Source of the DNA: Geotrypetes seraphini | Taxonomy: Eukaryota > Chordata > Amphibia > Gymnophiona > Dermophiidae | DNA: 64,000 nt | Direction of reading: 5' to 3' | Assembly (NCBI RefSeq): GCF_902459505.1 | Contig: NC_047096.1 | Location: 10,416,001 to 10,480,000 of the forward strand | Part shown: positions 54,599 through 64,000 of the stretch, in pieces | Layout of the letters: every line of letters starts with the position of its first letter | Position numbering within the stretch: position 1 is the first letter of the stretch | The notes under the pieces: generated by a model | Seen by the model: only the letters and a program-made list of their open reading frames with translations | Databases searched by the model: none | Told to the model about the DNA's origin: nothing | Program-made: the position numbers and the translations under genes

Positions 54599-55480
54599 AA
54601 TTGGGTTGGGGATATTCATTATGCCTCGTCGCCGGGGAAGAAGGCTGGGGTGGCCATTCTCATACGGAAGGGCTTAGCGTGCACTGTCCAAGTACAACGG
54701 CATGATCCTCAGGGTCGTTACCTCTTGGTGAGGGTGGTGGGCCCTTTCGTCTCTTGGTAGTCTACGGCCCTAACAGGTATCAACATACCTATTTTCAAAA
54801 TCTGGTTAATATTTGCTTACAGGATTCCGATTCCCCTTTAGTTTTGGTTGGTGACCTAAACCAAGTTCTTGACTCGGCCATGGACCGATCCAGGGCATCG
54901 GGAGTGTCTTCGTTGAGGCAGACAAAAGGGGTCCCTTATCTCTGTCGAGCCTTGGGGTTGGTTGATCCCTGGCGCTTGCTCCATCCTACTGAGCGGGATT
55001 ATACCCACCAGTCTAGAGCACATGGGTCTTTCTCTAGGATTGATTATACCTTATTATCGGAATCCCTATTTTCTCGGGTTACTGAGGCGACCATAGGCCC
55101 TTTGGAGGTGTCGGATCACAATATGATTTGGATTGATGTTGCGGTGGGTGGACCAGTGGGCCCAGGGACGGGATGGAGATTTTCCTCTTATTTACATCAT
55201 GATGCTCATTTCCAAAAGTTTTTGTCTGATAAGTGGGATGCTTATTGCTCCTTTAATGCCCAACATGTGGAACAGCCTGTTTTATTTTGGGACGCGGCTA
55301 AGGCAGTATTACGCTGGGACATCATAGCATATGTAACCACTCGCGCGCTCGACGTATAGCGAGTCGCATAGTGACACTTGAACGACAACTGGTGTCGTTA
55401 AAAAGAGACTTATTGCGTAGTCCCACAGCCGCAAATTGGGAGGCTTATCAGACAGTGTTAGTTGCTCTGAATTCTCTTAT
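54599..55480 (+). pseudogene. L1 ORF2 endonuclease part
   Basis: The apurinic endonuclease-like domain of L1 ORF2, which nicks target DNA. Visible landmarks are NWVGDIHYASSPGKKAGVAI, then in a second frame VLVGDLNQVLD, FSRIDYTLL and LEVSDHNMIWIDV, matching the GDxN and SDH catalytic motifs. The N-terminal part of the domain is missing through 5' truncation, and the frame shifts near 54755 and stops near 55360. Confidence 0.85.
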
Positions 55481-55539
55481 CCATGAACGCACGAAAAAAT
55501 TGTTTTTTTTTCGTAAATTTCAATTCTATAAATAGGATG

Positions 55540-56177
55540 TTGGGCATAATTAAGAAGGGGATTACGAGTAGATCGGAAGAAGTTATAATGCCACTTTATA
55601 GATCAATGGTCAGACCGCACTTGGAATACTATGTCCAACACTGGTCTCCATACCTTAAAAAGGATATAACTTTGCTAGAGAGAGTGCAGAGGCGAGCCAC
55701 GAAACTTATTAAAGGAATGGAACATATGAGCTACAAAGATCGACTCAGGAAGCTGGGACTGTTTACCCTTGAGAAGAGAAGACTGAGAGGGGATTTGATT
55801 GAGACTTTCAAAATATTAAAAGGATTTGATAAAATAGACCAAGAAGCAGCATTACTGACATTTTCACATGTGACACGGACAAGAGGTCATAGCCTGAAAC
55901 TGAGTGGCAGCAGGTTCAGGACAAATGTCAGGAAGTTTTCTTTCACACAGCGCGTGGTGGATGCTTGGAATGCACTCCCGGGGGAGGTTGTGGAGGAGAC
56001 TACTGTACTGGGATTCAAGCGCAAGTTGGATGCATACCTTCTTGCATATCATATTGAGGGATACGGTAAATCCGGGTCTCCATAAAGGAGTACCTAAATG
56101 GGCCGCCGCATGTGTGGATCACCGGACTAGATGGACCTCGGTCTGATCCGGTGAAGGCGTTTCTTATGTTCTTATGG
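55540..56177 (+). mobile_element. CR1 LINE C-terminal fragment in L1 ORF2
   Basis: An open stretch reads RMLGIIKKGITSRSEEVIMP, MVRPHLEYYVQHWSPYLKKD, GLFTLEKRRLRGDLIETFKI and FTQRVVDAWNALPGEVVEET, followed by a CR1 3' UTR ending ttcttatgttcttatg. L1 coding sequence resumes as gaaatagggcggggaagctg. The flanks share aaatagg, a possible short duplication. The intact frame points to a young insertion. Confidence 0.9.
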
Positions 56178-57309
56178 AAATAGGGCGGGGAAGCTGTTAG
56201 CGTTCATAACTAAAAGTTGGAAGGGATCTCGATACATTTCTATGATTCATGAGAGTTCAGGGAGGATCCTGACATCTTCGGCGGATATCTCTGCTAGCTT
56301 TCATCGTTATTTTGAGGCCTTCTACGCGTCTCCGGGTCCTTACATGGGTCCGGATGTGTGTGATTATCTGGAAGACGCGGGTATGCATCGACTGACGGCT
56401 GCTCAGATGTCCCTCTTAGATCGACCCTTACATCTGCAGGAAGTGCTCCAGGCGATTCAGAAATTGAGACCTTGTACGGCACCGGGGCCTGATGGCTATT
56501 CCCCTGAGTTCTTTAAGATCTTATCTCTTTCTATTGGGGGCTCTCTTTTTAGACTATTATACGACCATTCAGGCACAGCGGACATTCACCCGTTACTCCA
56601 ATGAAGCCCCGATTACTCTTATACCTAAACCCTCCAAGCCGTCCACTGATTTAGAATCATATCGGCCGATATCATTGATGAATGTTGATATTAAAATATT
56701 TGCTCGTGTTTTGGCTGATCGGTTAGCCCCCTTGTTGCCTTCTCTCATTGTTCCTGAACAGGTGGGTTTTGTTCGGACTCGAAATTCTGTACTTAATGTA
56801 CAGAGGGTTCTCCTAGCATTCTTTCGCGCACAGCAGATGCAGATGCCTGGTTTGCTTGTAGGGCTTGATGCAGCGAAAGCTTTTGACAAGGTCCATCGGC
56901 ATTACTTGTTTCAGGTCTTGCAGTATATGGGGGTTCCGGACAGTTATTTTGCTTCAATACAGGTGCTTTACTCGGGCCCTACTGCCTCGGTGTTAGTCAA
57001 TGGAGTGAAGTCTCCATCATTTTCCATCAGTAGAGGCACTCGGCAGGGATGTCCGCTGCCCCCTCTTCTTTTTCTTTTATATTTAGACCCTCTTTTGCGC
57101 ACGCTCCAGAAAGATGACGAGATTATGGGATTGCCCGAGGGTGCTTCTCAGTTGCGGGTGTTGGCTTTTGCAGACGATCTTTTGCTCACTTTAGGAAACC
57201 CGCAACGCTCGTTATTTCGTCGCGCACTGGAACTCCTTGATGAGTTTAATATCTATTCGGGTTTGGTCTTAAATAAGCAAAAGTCTCTAGCACTCCAAGT
57301 TTCCAAGTT
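56178..57309 (+). pseudogene. L1 ORF2 reverse transcriptase part
   Basis: The reverse transcriptase of L1 ORF2. Landmarks in order are KLRPCTAPGPDGYSPEFFKI, ITLIPKPSKPSTDLESYRPI, VGLDAAKAFDKVHRHYLF, ISRGTRQGCPLPPLLFLLYL and the active-site box LAFADDLLLTL. The catalytic aspartates of both motifs are visible. The frame shifts near 56560 and the domain is cut by the L2 insertion at 57310. The C-terminal region resumes at 59207-59600 with HLVYLGVVIPQNLARLYSFN and IALYNMMILPQWLYLLQTLP. Confidence 0.9.
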
Positions 57310-57664
57310 TATTATAAGATTTGATTAATCGCCTATTCCAGGTTCTAGGCGATGTACAGCTAAAATTACAAAGTTAGGGTAAACATACATAATTAGAACA
57401 ACTTAATATTAAACATATTAAAATAGCATAAAAATAGCATAAAAATACATAACATGACTAAACGTGTACAACAGGACAATGAACATACATGATCACAAAA
57501 AGGTAAAGTTATGGGAAGAAATACAATTCAATATAAAAGAAACAAGGTTAAAAAACATTAGGGAAAGGGGAAGAAATTTAATATAAGGTGTAGAAAAGAT
57601 TTAATATAAATTGTTAAAAAAAAAAAAAATCAATTAATCACTAAAAGCATCTTTAAAAAGAAAT

Positions 57665-59028
57665 TAGAGAATGACACGGTGACGGTTTACCCGCGGCCAC
57701 CGCATTTAAGCCGCGGGTCACCGCCGAAAACGGGGAAGAAAACTAGCAGTCGCTGCGGTGACGGGGACAAGGCCATTCACCGACCGCGGAAACGGTGAAC
57801 AGGTTTGTCCCCGCGGGCCAATGTACCCCCTTCTAGGAACCGCTATTTACCTGTGTTTCACCGTGCTCCTCATTTGTCAGATCAACCCTTCCTGCCAATC
57901 GCAGCAGAAGGGTACCCAACCCCTCCTGCCGGTCCTCCCAATGGCCTCCCCTAAGATCGCCGGCAGGAGGGTACCCCACCCCTCCTGCTGGACCCCCCCC
58001 CAACGAACCCTCCCACCCCGGAACCCCCTTAGTCTTACTTTCCAAGTTGGACCGGACAGCTCCTCGCTCGTCTGGCCAGCAGGCCTGCCTCCGTCCAAAT
58101 GAGGCGGGCCCGCCCCTCCCCTCCCATGCCTAACCCACAGGATCCTAGGGCCTGATTGGCCCAAGCACCTAAGGCCCCTCCTATAGCGGGAGTGGCTTTA
58201 GGTGCCTAGACCAATCAGGCCCTAGGATCCTGTGGGTTGGGCAGGGTAGGGGCGGGCCCGCCTCATTTGGACGGAGGCAAGCCTGCTGGCCATACGTGTG
58301 AGGAGCCGTCCGGTCCAACTTGGAAAGTAAGACTAAGGGGGTTCCGGGGTGGGAGGGTTCGTTGGGGGGGGGGGTCCAGCAGGAGGGGTTGGGTACCCTT
58401 CTGCTGCGATTGTCGGGAGGGCCGTTGGGGGGGTCTACAGGAGGGGTTGGGTGCCCTCTTGCCGTGATCGCTGGGGGGAGGGGAGACTTGCAGCCGTAGC
58501 CGCGGTCACTATGCTAATCACGGCAGGGAGATCTTTGCCGCGATTAGGTACAGCGGCCGCGTCTAATTACCATATAGGCTAACATTGTAAGCATTTAAAG
58601 TACATGTCGTGTTTGTTTTTGCATTGCTAGCCCCAGGGGTGGTGGAAGATTAGTGATTGAAAAACTGTATGAAAAATAACTATTTTAAATTTAGTGATCA
58701 AAATGTGTCAGTTTTGAGAATTTATATTAATTAATTTTTTCTCTGCGTGTTTTGTTTTTGTATAGTTATTAACTAATATTTAACTAAGTTTTAAAGTTTT
58801 AAAGAATGTTTCCTTTATACGTAAATAAAGAAAAGTGAATGGGATTGCAGTGGCGGTGACGGGGCGGTGAATGGGATGGCAGTGGCGGTGACGGGGCGGT
58901 GAAGAGGATGGTGAGACGGGGACGGGGCGGTGACGGGGATGGTGAGACGGGGACGGGGCGGTGACGGGGATGGTGAGACGGGGACGGGGCGGTGACGGGG
59001 ACCAATTTTTTCACTGTGTCATTCTCTA
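57665..59028. mobile_element. hAT-type non-autonomous transposon, complete, with large palindrome
   Basis: The 13-bp termini tagagaatgacac and gtgtcattctcta are intact and an exact 8-bp duplication aaagaaat lies at 57657-57664 and 59029-59036. The 1,364-bp interior has a very long GC-rich inverted repeat centred near 58188 (about 57885-58470), the module aatttagtgatcaaaatgtg shared with other hAT elements (58690-58720), and near the right end a repeated gtgacggggatggtgagacg minisatellite (about 58855-58995). No transposase is encoded. Confidence 0.95.
58855..59000. repeat. GC-rich minisatellite
   Basis: Four to five tandem units of about 35 bp containing ggggcggtgacggggatgg and gtgagacggggac stand near the right end of the hAT element. 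Confidence 0.85.
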
Positions 59029-60210
59029 AAAGAAATCCCTTAAGTTTGCTCTTGAATTTGTCTAAAATTCTTTCCTCTCTTAAATGAATTGGCAAAGCGT
59101 TCCAGGCTAGAGGAGCCGTAACTGAAAAAATAGAATGACGTCGTGTACCAATAACCTTTAACGATGGAACAACTAATAAATGTTGATCAGTTGACCGTAA
59201 CACTACATTGCTAGAGGTGAGGCAAACCTGGAGTGGGGGGTTTCCCTTACAATGGGCTTCCTCTCATTTGGTTTACTTAGGGGTGGTCATTCCACAGAAC
59301 CTAGCTAGGCTCTATAGCTTTAATGTTCTGCCCCTACTCCGTCATACCGCTACCACGTTACATAATTGGCGAGCATATCCTCTCTCTCTCTCTGGACGCA
59401 TTGCTCTTTATAATATGATGATACTCCCACAATGGCTTTACTTACTGCAAACTCTTCCCTTAATGTTAACGGCACAACATTTATCCCAACACCGGTCTCA
59501 CCTTTCAGCATACTTGTGGCAGGGTAAACGGGCTCGGATATCCTTATCCAAACTAATGCTTCCAACTGCTCAAGGGGGGGTTGGGCCTTTTGTGTATTTC
59601 TAGGTTTAATCTTGCTTGCCAATTACGTCACATTCATGATTGGTTTTGTAACTCTACCTGTTTTTCCTTGCCTGATATTGAGTGTTTTCGTTTTCAGCCA
59701 TATCATTTTCAGCCATATCATTTTAGTTATCTCCTTCATGTTCTCCAATTGCCTGATTTACCACAGCTACAGTCTAACCCCTTCTTACCTGCTATGCGTA
59801 AGGCTTGGCGGATGCTGTGTCGGTTATTGAAGATCTCCTCACGCAGAACGCCTTGCCTTCCTATATCAGGCAATGGAGACTTTTTTGCCTGGCTTGGATT
59901 CTACATTGTTCCAGCGTTGGTCCTGCGTGGGCCTCCAGTATGTGTCTCAAGCTGTGACGCGTGCTGGTCTCCCTATATCATTTACAGACCTCCAGGCGAC
60001 TGAACACTGAGGTGGATATACAGAAAATAAAAAAGGGGGAGATTTTTGTGACTAATGATGGTCTCGCTAGTATGGGAGCAGGACAGGAATGAGCTCTAGA
60101 CGGCTTTTCCTCCACCTGTTTAAAATTTGTTACAGTATATGTGTTGAATGGTCACAAGTTTACAGTCTGAACCTGATTGGTTATTTTGTATCTTTTTGTA
60201 AACATTCATG

Positions 60211-60541
60211 TATAGGCAGTCCCCGGGTTAAGAACGAGTTACGTTTTTACAGCTGTTCTTAAGTCGGATTTATAACAGAACGTGTAGATTTTAAGATTCT
60301 TGCGGCTTCCCTCTGCTCCCAGCTGACAAAAGGGTCAACTGTCCCTCTAAGGTACAGCATGCACAACCACACACTGTTCTTAATGTGGCCCTGCATCATC
60401 CTGAATCTGCTACAGGAGAAGTGTAGGAGTCTTTGACCCACTGGAAAGACTGTTCAGTGAAAGCAAATTAAACCACCACCTCGTTCTTAAGTATGAGTCA
60501 TACTTAAGTCGGGCATCTGTAACTCGGGGACTGGCTGTACT
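60211..60541. mobile_element. Tigger-like MITE
   Basis: The left end taggcagtccccgggttaag matches the complement of the right end (gtacagccagtccccgagtt). 'gttcttaagtcgg' occurs at the left and acttaagtcgggc at the right. About 330 bp, non-coding. Confidence 0.75.
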
Positions 60542-60549
60542 TGACTCAC

Positions 60550-60750
60550 ATAAGAACATAAGAGTTTCCATACTGGGACAGTCCCCCAAGCCCAGTATCC
60601 TGTTTCCAACAGTGGCAAACCCAGGTCACAAGTACCTGGCAGAAGCCCAAAGAGTAGCAACCTTTCAGAGCTCATGTTGTGATGTCATAATGCCTCATTC
60701 CACCAATGCCTAAGAGCCAACCTCAGCAGTGATGTCACAATGGCTTGATT
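60550..60750 (-). mobile_element. CR1 LINE 3' end
   Basis: Starts cataagaacataagagtttc and continues 'agcccagtatcctgtttcca' and 'ggcagaagcccaaagagtag', ending in the ggcattggtgg-type block. It is the reverse of the CR1 3' UTR seen at 42456-43085. Confidence 0.8.
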
Positions 60751-60759
60751 ATTTCTATA

Positions 60760-61145
60760 CAGGAAGTCCCCGGGTTAAGAACAAGTTACGTTTTTACAGC
60801 TGTTCTTAAATCGGATTTGTATGTAACTCAGAACTTGTAGATGTTAAGATTCTTGCTGCTTCCCTCTGCTCCCAGCTAACAAAAGGCCAACTGTCCCTCT
60901 AAGGTACAGCATTCACAACCACACACTGTTCTTAATGTGACCAGGCATCATTCCTGAATCTGTGGCAGAAGTGTAGGAGTCTCTGCCACTGGAAATCCTG
61001 CTCAGTGAAGTCAAATGAAGCCGCAACTAATCTAATCTAATCTAAACCTTAGGTTTGTATACCGCATGATCTCTACATTCGTAAAGCTCGACACTGCATT
61101 CTTAAGTACGAGTTGTGATTAAATCAGGTGTCTCTGTCTGTAATA
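60760..61145. mobile_element. Tigger-like MITE with small L2-tail insertion
   Basis: A second copy of the 60211 family: aggaagtccccgggttaaga at left, decayed right end near 61145. A 60-bp insertion near 61028-61095 (ctaatctaatctaatctaaa, ggtttgtataccgcatgatc) is the end of an L2-like LINE with its tandem tail. Confidence 0.7.
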
Positions 61146-61628
61146 TGACAACTTAGAATAAATCATTAAGAGTCATTACTGGGGCTGCAATAATTTGATT
61201 TAAATTTGCCCACATTGTGTATCCTTTGATGGGCAAAACTAAGCCCTTTGGAAGTCAGAGCACGTGTAAGCATAGAGCTTCAACCTCATAGCTTATGACT
61301 ACACACTCAGGATACATTCACACACATAATATCTCTTTGTATTGGTCTTGGCAATGGTTAGTGGGTGTGTCCCTTATGAAATAGGTATCGTCTGCTTATT
61401 GAGAGGAACTTTCTAATACAGTTGTTTGCATGTTCCTTGCGTTTGGGTTTTTTGCTGGATTGATAAAACTAAGGTAGGCATTGGAGCCTAGGATTTTACT
61501 CTCCAGTGATTTTGTTAATTTGTATTTTCAAAATGAATTGTAAGCCAGACCCAGCCTTAGGCCCTAGATGAGATAGAGAAATATTGTAAATTAAAGAAGG
61601 CTCCCAGCTTATGAATGGCCCTTGAGCC
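61146..61628. other. Unassigned
   Basis: No gene or repeat was recognised. Confidence 0.4.
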
Positions 61629-61636
61629 CTCTAAAC

Positions 61637-62242
61637 TAGAGAATGACACGGGCACAAATTTGCTCCCGTCCCCGCAGGAACTCAATTTCCCCATCCCATC
61701 TCCATGAGTTTTGTTGTTTTCCCTGTCCCGCCCTATTCCTGTAAGCTCTGCCTTAACCATACAAGCCCCAAACACTTATGATTTTAAAGTGTTTGAGGCT
61801 TGTGCAGATGAGGACGGAGCTTAGGCATTGGTGGAATGAGGCATTATGACATCACAATCTGAGCTCTAGAATGTCGCTACTTATGATGTTAAAGTGTTTG
61901 AGGCTTGTGCAGATGAGGACAACGGAGCTTAGGCATTGGTGGAATGAGGCATTATGACATCACAATCTGAGCTCTAGAATGTCGCTACTTATGATGTTAA
62001 AGTGTTTGAGGCTTGTGCAGATGAGGACAACGGAGCTTAGGCATTGGTGGAATGAGGCATTATGACATCACAATCTGAGCTCTAGAATGTTGCTACTTAG
62101 GATTTTAAAGCGTCTGAGGCTTGTGCAGATGAGGACGGAGCTTGCAGGAATGCGGCAGGGACAGGACAAGAGCTCGCGGGGACAGGACGGGAAAATGAGT
62201 TTCCATGGGGATGGGGAAAATTTGTCCTCGTGTCATTCTCTA
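61637..62242. mobile_element. hAT-type non-autonomous transposon with internal minisatellite
   Basis: Termini tagagaatgacac and gtgtcattctcta are intact. The 8-bp flanks ctctaaac (61629-61636) and ctctaaat (62243-62250) differ at one base. The middle (about 61770-62130) is a minisatellite of about 105-115-bp units with gtgcagatgaggac and attatgacatcacaatc. It is a sister of 37605-38193. Confidence 0.95.
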
Positions 62243-62250
62243 CTCTAAAT

Positions 62251-63165
62251 TTCCCTTTTTCCTTTCCGTCAAGTCTTCACATTGTTGTTGTTCTTCGTAA
62301 ATTGACTTGTGTTTTGTATCATGTCTTGGTGAAAATCAGTTTGCCTCTATTTCAGAAGGTGTGAAAAATGTCCCCTGTGGAACAGCTAAATACATATCGG
62401 GCCAGATTCTGTTAACAATTTTTAGGTGCCTACAATATAGGGACTCGACATGTCAATTGCGCATTGGGCGTTACTAACAGAATTGTGCGTACATTGTAGG
62501 TGTCCCTAATGTAGGCCAGGGTTTACCTCGCCTATACTGATGTGTCTAATATAGGTGCCTAGCGACTCCTAGCAGCGCCTAACTTAAAACACCCCTGATC
62601 CGCCCCTAACCATGCTTACACAGTGGTGGGTACCTGGGTGAAGGCCCCTGCACCAGATGTGTAAGCGCTTACTGATCTAGGTCCCTACCAATTAACCTTA
62701 ATTGTTTTGTCATTCTGAGCTTGTTAAAGCTCATTAATGACACCATTAACACAAATTTTGAAATTGTTTTTTTTTTAATGTAGGTGACACTTATAGAATT
62801 TTCCCCATAGTATCAGATTCTATAAATCACACTCAGAAATAGACACCAGAAAAGATCAACCCTAAGCTTAATTCTATAACGCGTCTGTTCCTAAGCCCTA
62901 ACTCTGGGCGCCAGACTTAGGCCTACTGAAACCTGGTGCAAATGCTGGTGCCCAAGTTGGGCACAGAGCAGCATTATTCTGTAAGAGCATGCCCAATTTC
63001 TCAGAACATCCTTGACCTGTCATGCGCTTCTCGTGGTCGCACTTCCTTTCGGGTTTTGCGCTATGGGATCTGGGCGCCCAGCATTCTAGAACAGTACACA
63101 GCCAGATGTGCACGAGAATCCTAACTGCTGCCAATAAATGTGAATAATATCTTTGTTAGCACCCA
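62251..63165. other. Decayed MITE-like sequence
   Basis: Phrases such as gattctgttaacaattttta, gtgcctacaatataggg, tagattc-like 'cagattctataaatcaca' and ggcgccagacttagg suggest one or more decayed non-autonomous DNA elements, similar to 50881-51636. No gene is seen. Confidence 0.4.
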
Positions 63166-63169
63166 TCTA

Positions 63170-63480
63170 TCTACATTACATTACATTATTGTTTTCTATT
63201 CCACCATGACCTTGCGGTTTAAGGCGGATTATATAAGAAGTGATCTGGACATTTCCAGAGGTATTACAGAGTGGAGCGGGTTGCTACAGGGGATCGAGAT
63301 GATTCTTGCGGTGTTAGTTTGTTTTTAGGAATTTCTAGAATAGCATGGTTTTTATTTCTTTTCTGAAAGTTTTGTAGTCTGGGGTCGTGATCAGTAAATT
63401 GATCTATTGGTAGTTGATGGCTCGTTAAGCAGTTGAGTTACGCGTCCATCTTGGCAAGACGTCCAGATTTTGGTAGGTGG
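63170..63480 (-). mobile_element. L2-type LINE 3' end
   Basis: Starts with an attac repeat (ctacattacattacattatt) and continues 'ctattccaccatgaccttgc' and 'ggtttaaggcggattatata', an L2-like 3' end in reverse. It is non-coding. Confidence 0.6.
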
Positions 63481-63489
63481 CTGTTTTTA

Positions 63490-63985
63490 GCCCCCCCCCC
63501 CCCAACAAATGGACACTTTGGGAGATGTGGAGAAATTGGGGTGCAGAGGGAGGAAAGGCATAGTCTAGCAGTCAAGGGAGGGGGTGACTGAACTGGAAGA
63601 TTGTTGTATTGAATTTGTTGGGATGCTTGTCTACTATATGTAAGAAAATAAAATCTCCAGTGAGGGAGGTTAGCACCCGGGGTGATGGCGTCCTGCATTT
63701 CTGCACCATACCCCAACTCTTCCCTGCCGCTTGAGTGCTCCCCTCCCCCCAACATACCTCCTTAAACTTTCACTGGCATGAGCAGCGTCTTCCACCTGCT
63801 GCTCGCGCTGGCTATGGCTCTGTTCTGACATCACATCCTGCTCCCGCAACCAGGAAGTCCCTTTGAACGTTTAAGGAGGTAAGCGGGTGGTGGAGAGGAG
63901 GAGAGGCACCAGCACCGGTGACCCCACGAAGACGGCACCCGGAGCGGTCCATTCCTCCCCCCCCTCTTACTACACTACTGGCCAT
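63490..63985. mobile_element. hAT-like element remnant
   Basis: The complement of the right end (cagtagtgtagtaagagggg) is hAT-like. The left end was not found; a C-run at 63491-63503 precedes it. The interior includes agcagcgtcttccacctgct near 63782. Tentative. Confidence 0.4.
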
Positions 63986-64000
63986 ATATGTACTTTAAGC

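Larger units (their letters stand above)
57310..59206 (-). mobile_element. L2-type LINE fragment inserted in L1
   Basis: In minus orientation the 3' end is at 57310 (agatttgattaatcgcctat, ctaggcgatgtacagc). The coding end lies at 59037-59203, where the minus strand reads HLLVVPSLKVIGTRRHSIFS then VTAPLAWNALPIHLREERIL, the L2 ORF2 C terminus. A hAT element splits it. Confidence 0.85.
54599..60045 (+). mobile_element. L1-clade LINE ORF2 region with nested CR1, L2 and hAT insertions
   Basis: A plus-strand L1 (Tx1/L1-like) starting within the endonuclease domain, 5'-truncated. Its own sequence occupies about 54599-55539, 56178-57309 and 59207-60045. The 3' end is near 60030, where gaaaataaaaaaggggg occurs. 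CR1 (55540-56177) and L2 (57310-59206) interrupt it, and the L2 holds a hAT element (57665-59028). Without insertions it would be about 2.9 kb. Confidence 0.85.

Noticed and set aside
54473-54600. Start of a gene at the ATG in the duplicated segment running into L1 sequence
   Set aside because: The frame simply joins flanking DNA to the truncated L1 endonuclease; the other copy of the segment at 53834 leads elsewhere.

Overview
The window reads as vertebrate nuclear DNA made almost entirely of transposable elements, most likely amphibian and possibly caecilian. That placement is inferred from the repeat mix: several CR1 and L2 subfamilies, L1-clade LINEs, DIRS-type elements, and many hAT, Tc1/mariner and Tigger-like DNA transposons. 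No bacterial or organellar features were seen.

Host genes. One minus-strand gene is well supported. Three coding exons (29633-30227, 23897-24061, 12437-12678) have good splice sites, all introns in phase 1, and join to an open frame of 333 codons plus stop. The protein has a signal peptide, a Ser/Thr/Asn-rich mucin-like ectodomain, one membrane span and a tyrosine-rich tail. MUC15 is the best guess for identity but is not proven. Two weaker plus-strand exon candidates (39309-39398 and 53075-53182) are both phase 0; the first sits beside a CpG-rich block. I could not name their gene.

Layout. 1-6,200: a Tc1/mariner element holding an L1 tail and a hAT element that itself holds a CR1, then two hAT elements with internal palindromes. 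6,578-11,135: a decayed DIRS element. 11,140-30,227: the mucin-like gene, its introns filled by a 5'-inverted L1 with nested L1 and CR1 copies, an ORF1-only L1 relative with an intact reading frame, a DIRS fragment, hAT elements, a run of stem-loops and a long palindrome. 30,230-39,400: CR1, L2 and hAT copies, a second long palindrome, then CpG-rich DNA. 39,478-42,455: an 82-bp satellite with a 1,260-bp higher-order repeat, apparently grown from a CR1 3' UTR. 42,456-54,600: CR1 and L1 fragments, short palindromic elements, a tRNA-derived SINE, a composite element holding a mariner transposase fragment, and a triplicated CR1 end. 54,599-60,045: an L1 with CR1 inserted, and L2 inserted that itself contains a hAT element. 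60,200-64,000: Tigger-like, CR1, hAT and L2 pieces.

The most unusual features are the CR1-derived satellite, the ORF1-only L1 element, the tandem stem-loops whose arms change together, the two long inverted duplications, and the direct-repeat composite around a mariner fragment. All family names come from reading the sequence; no database search was run.
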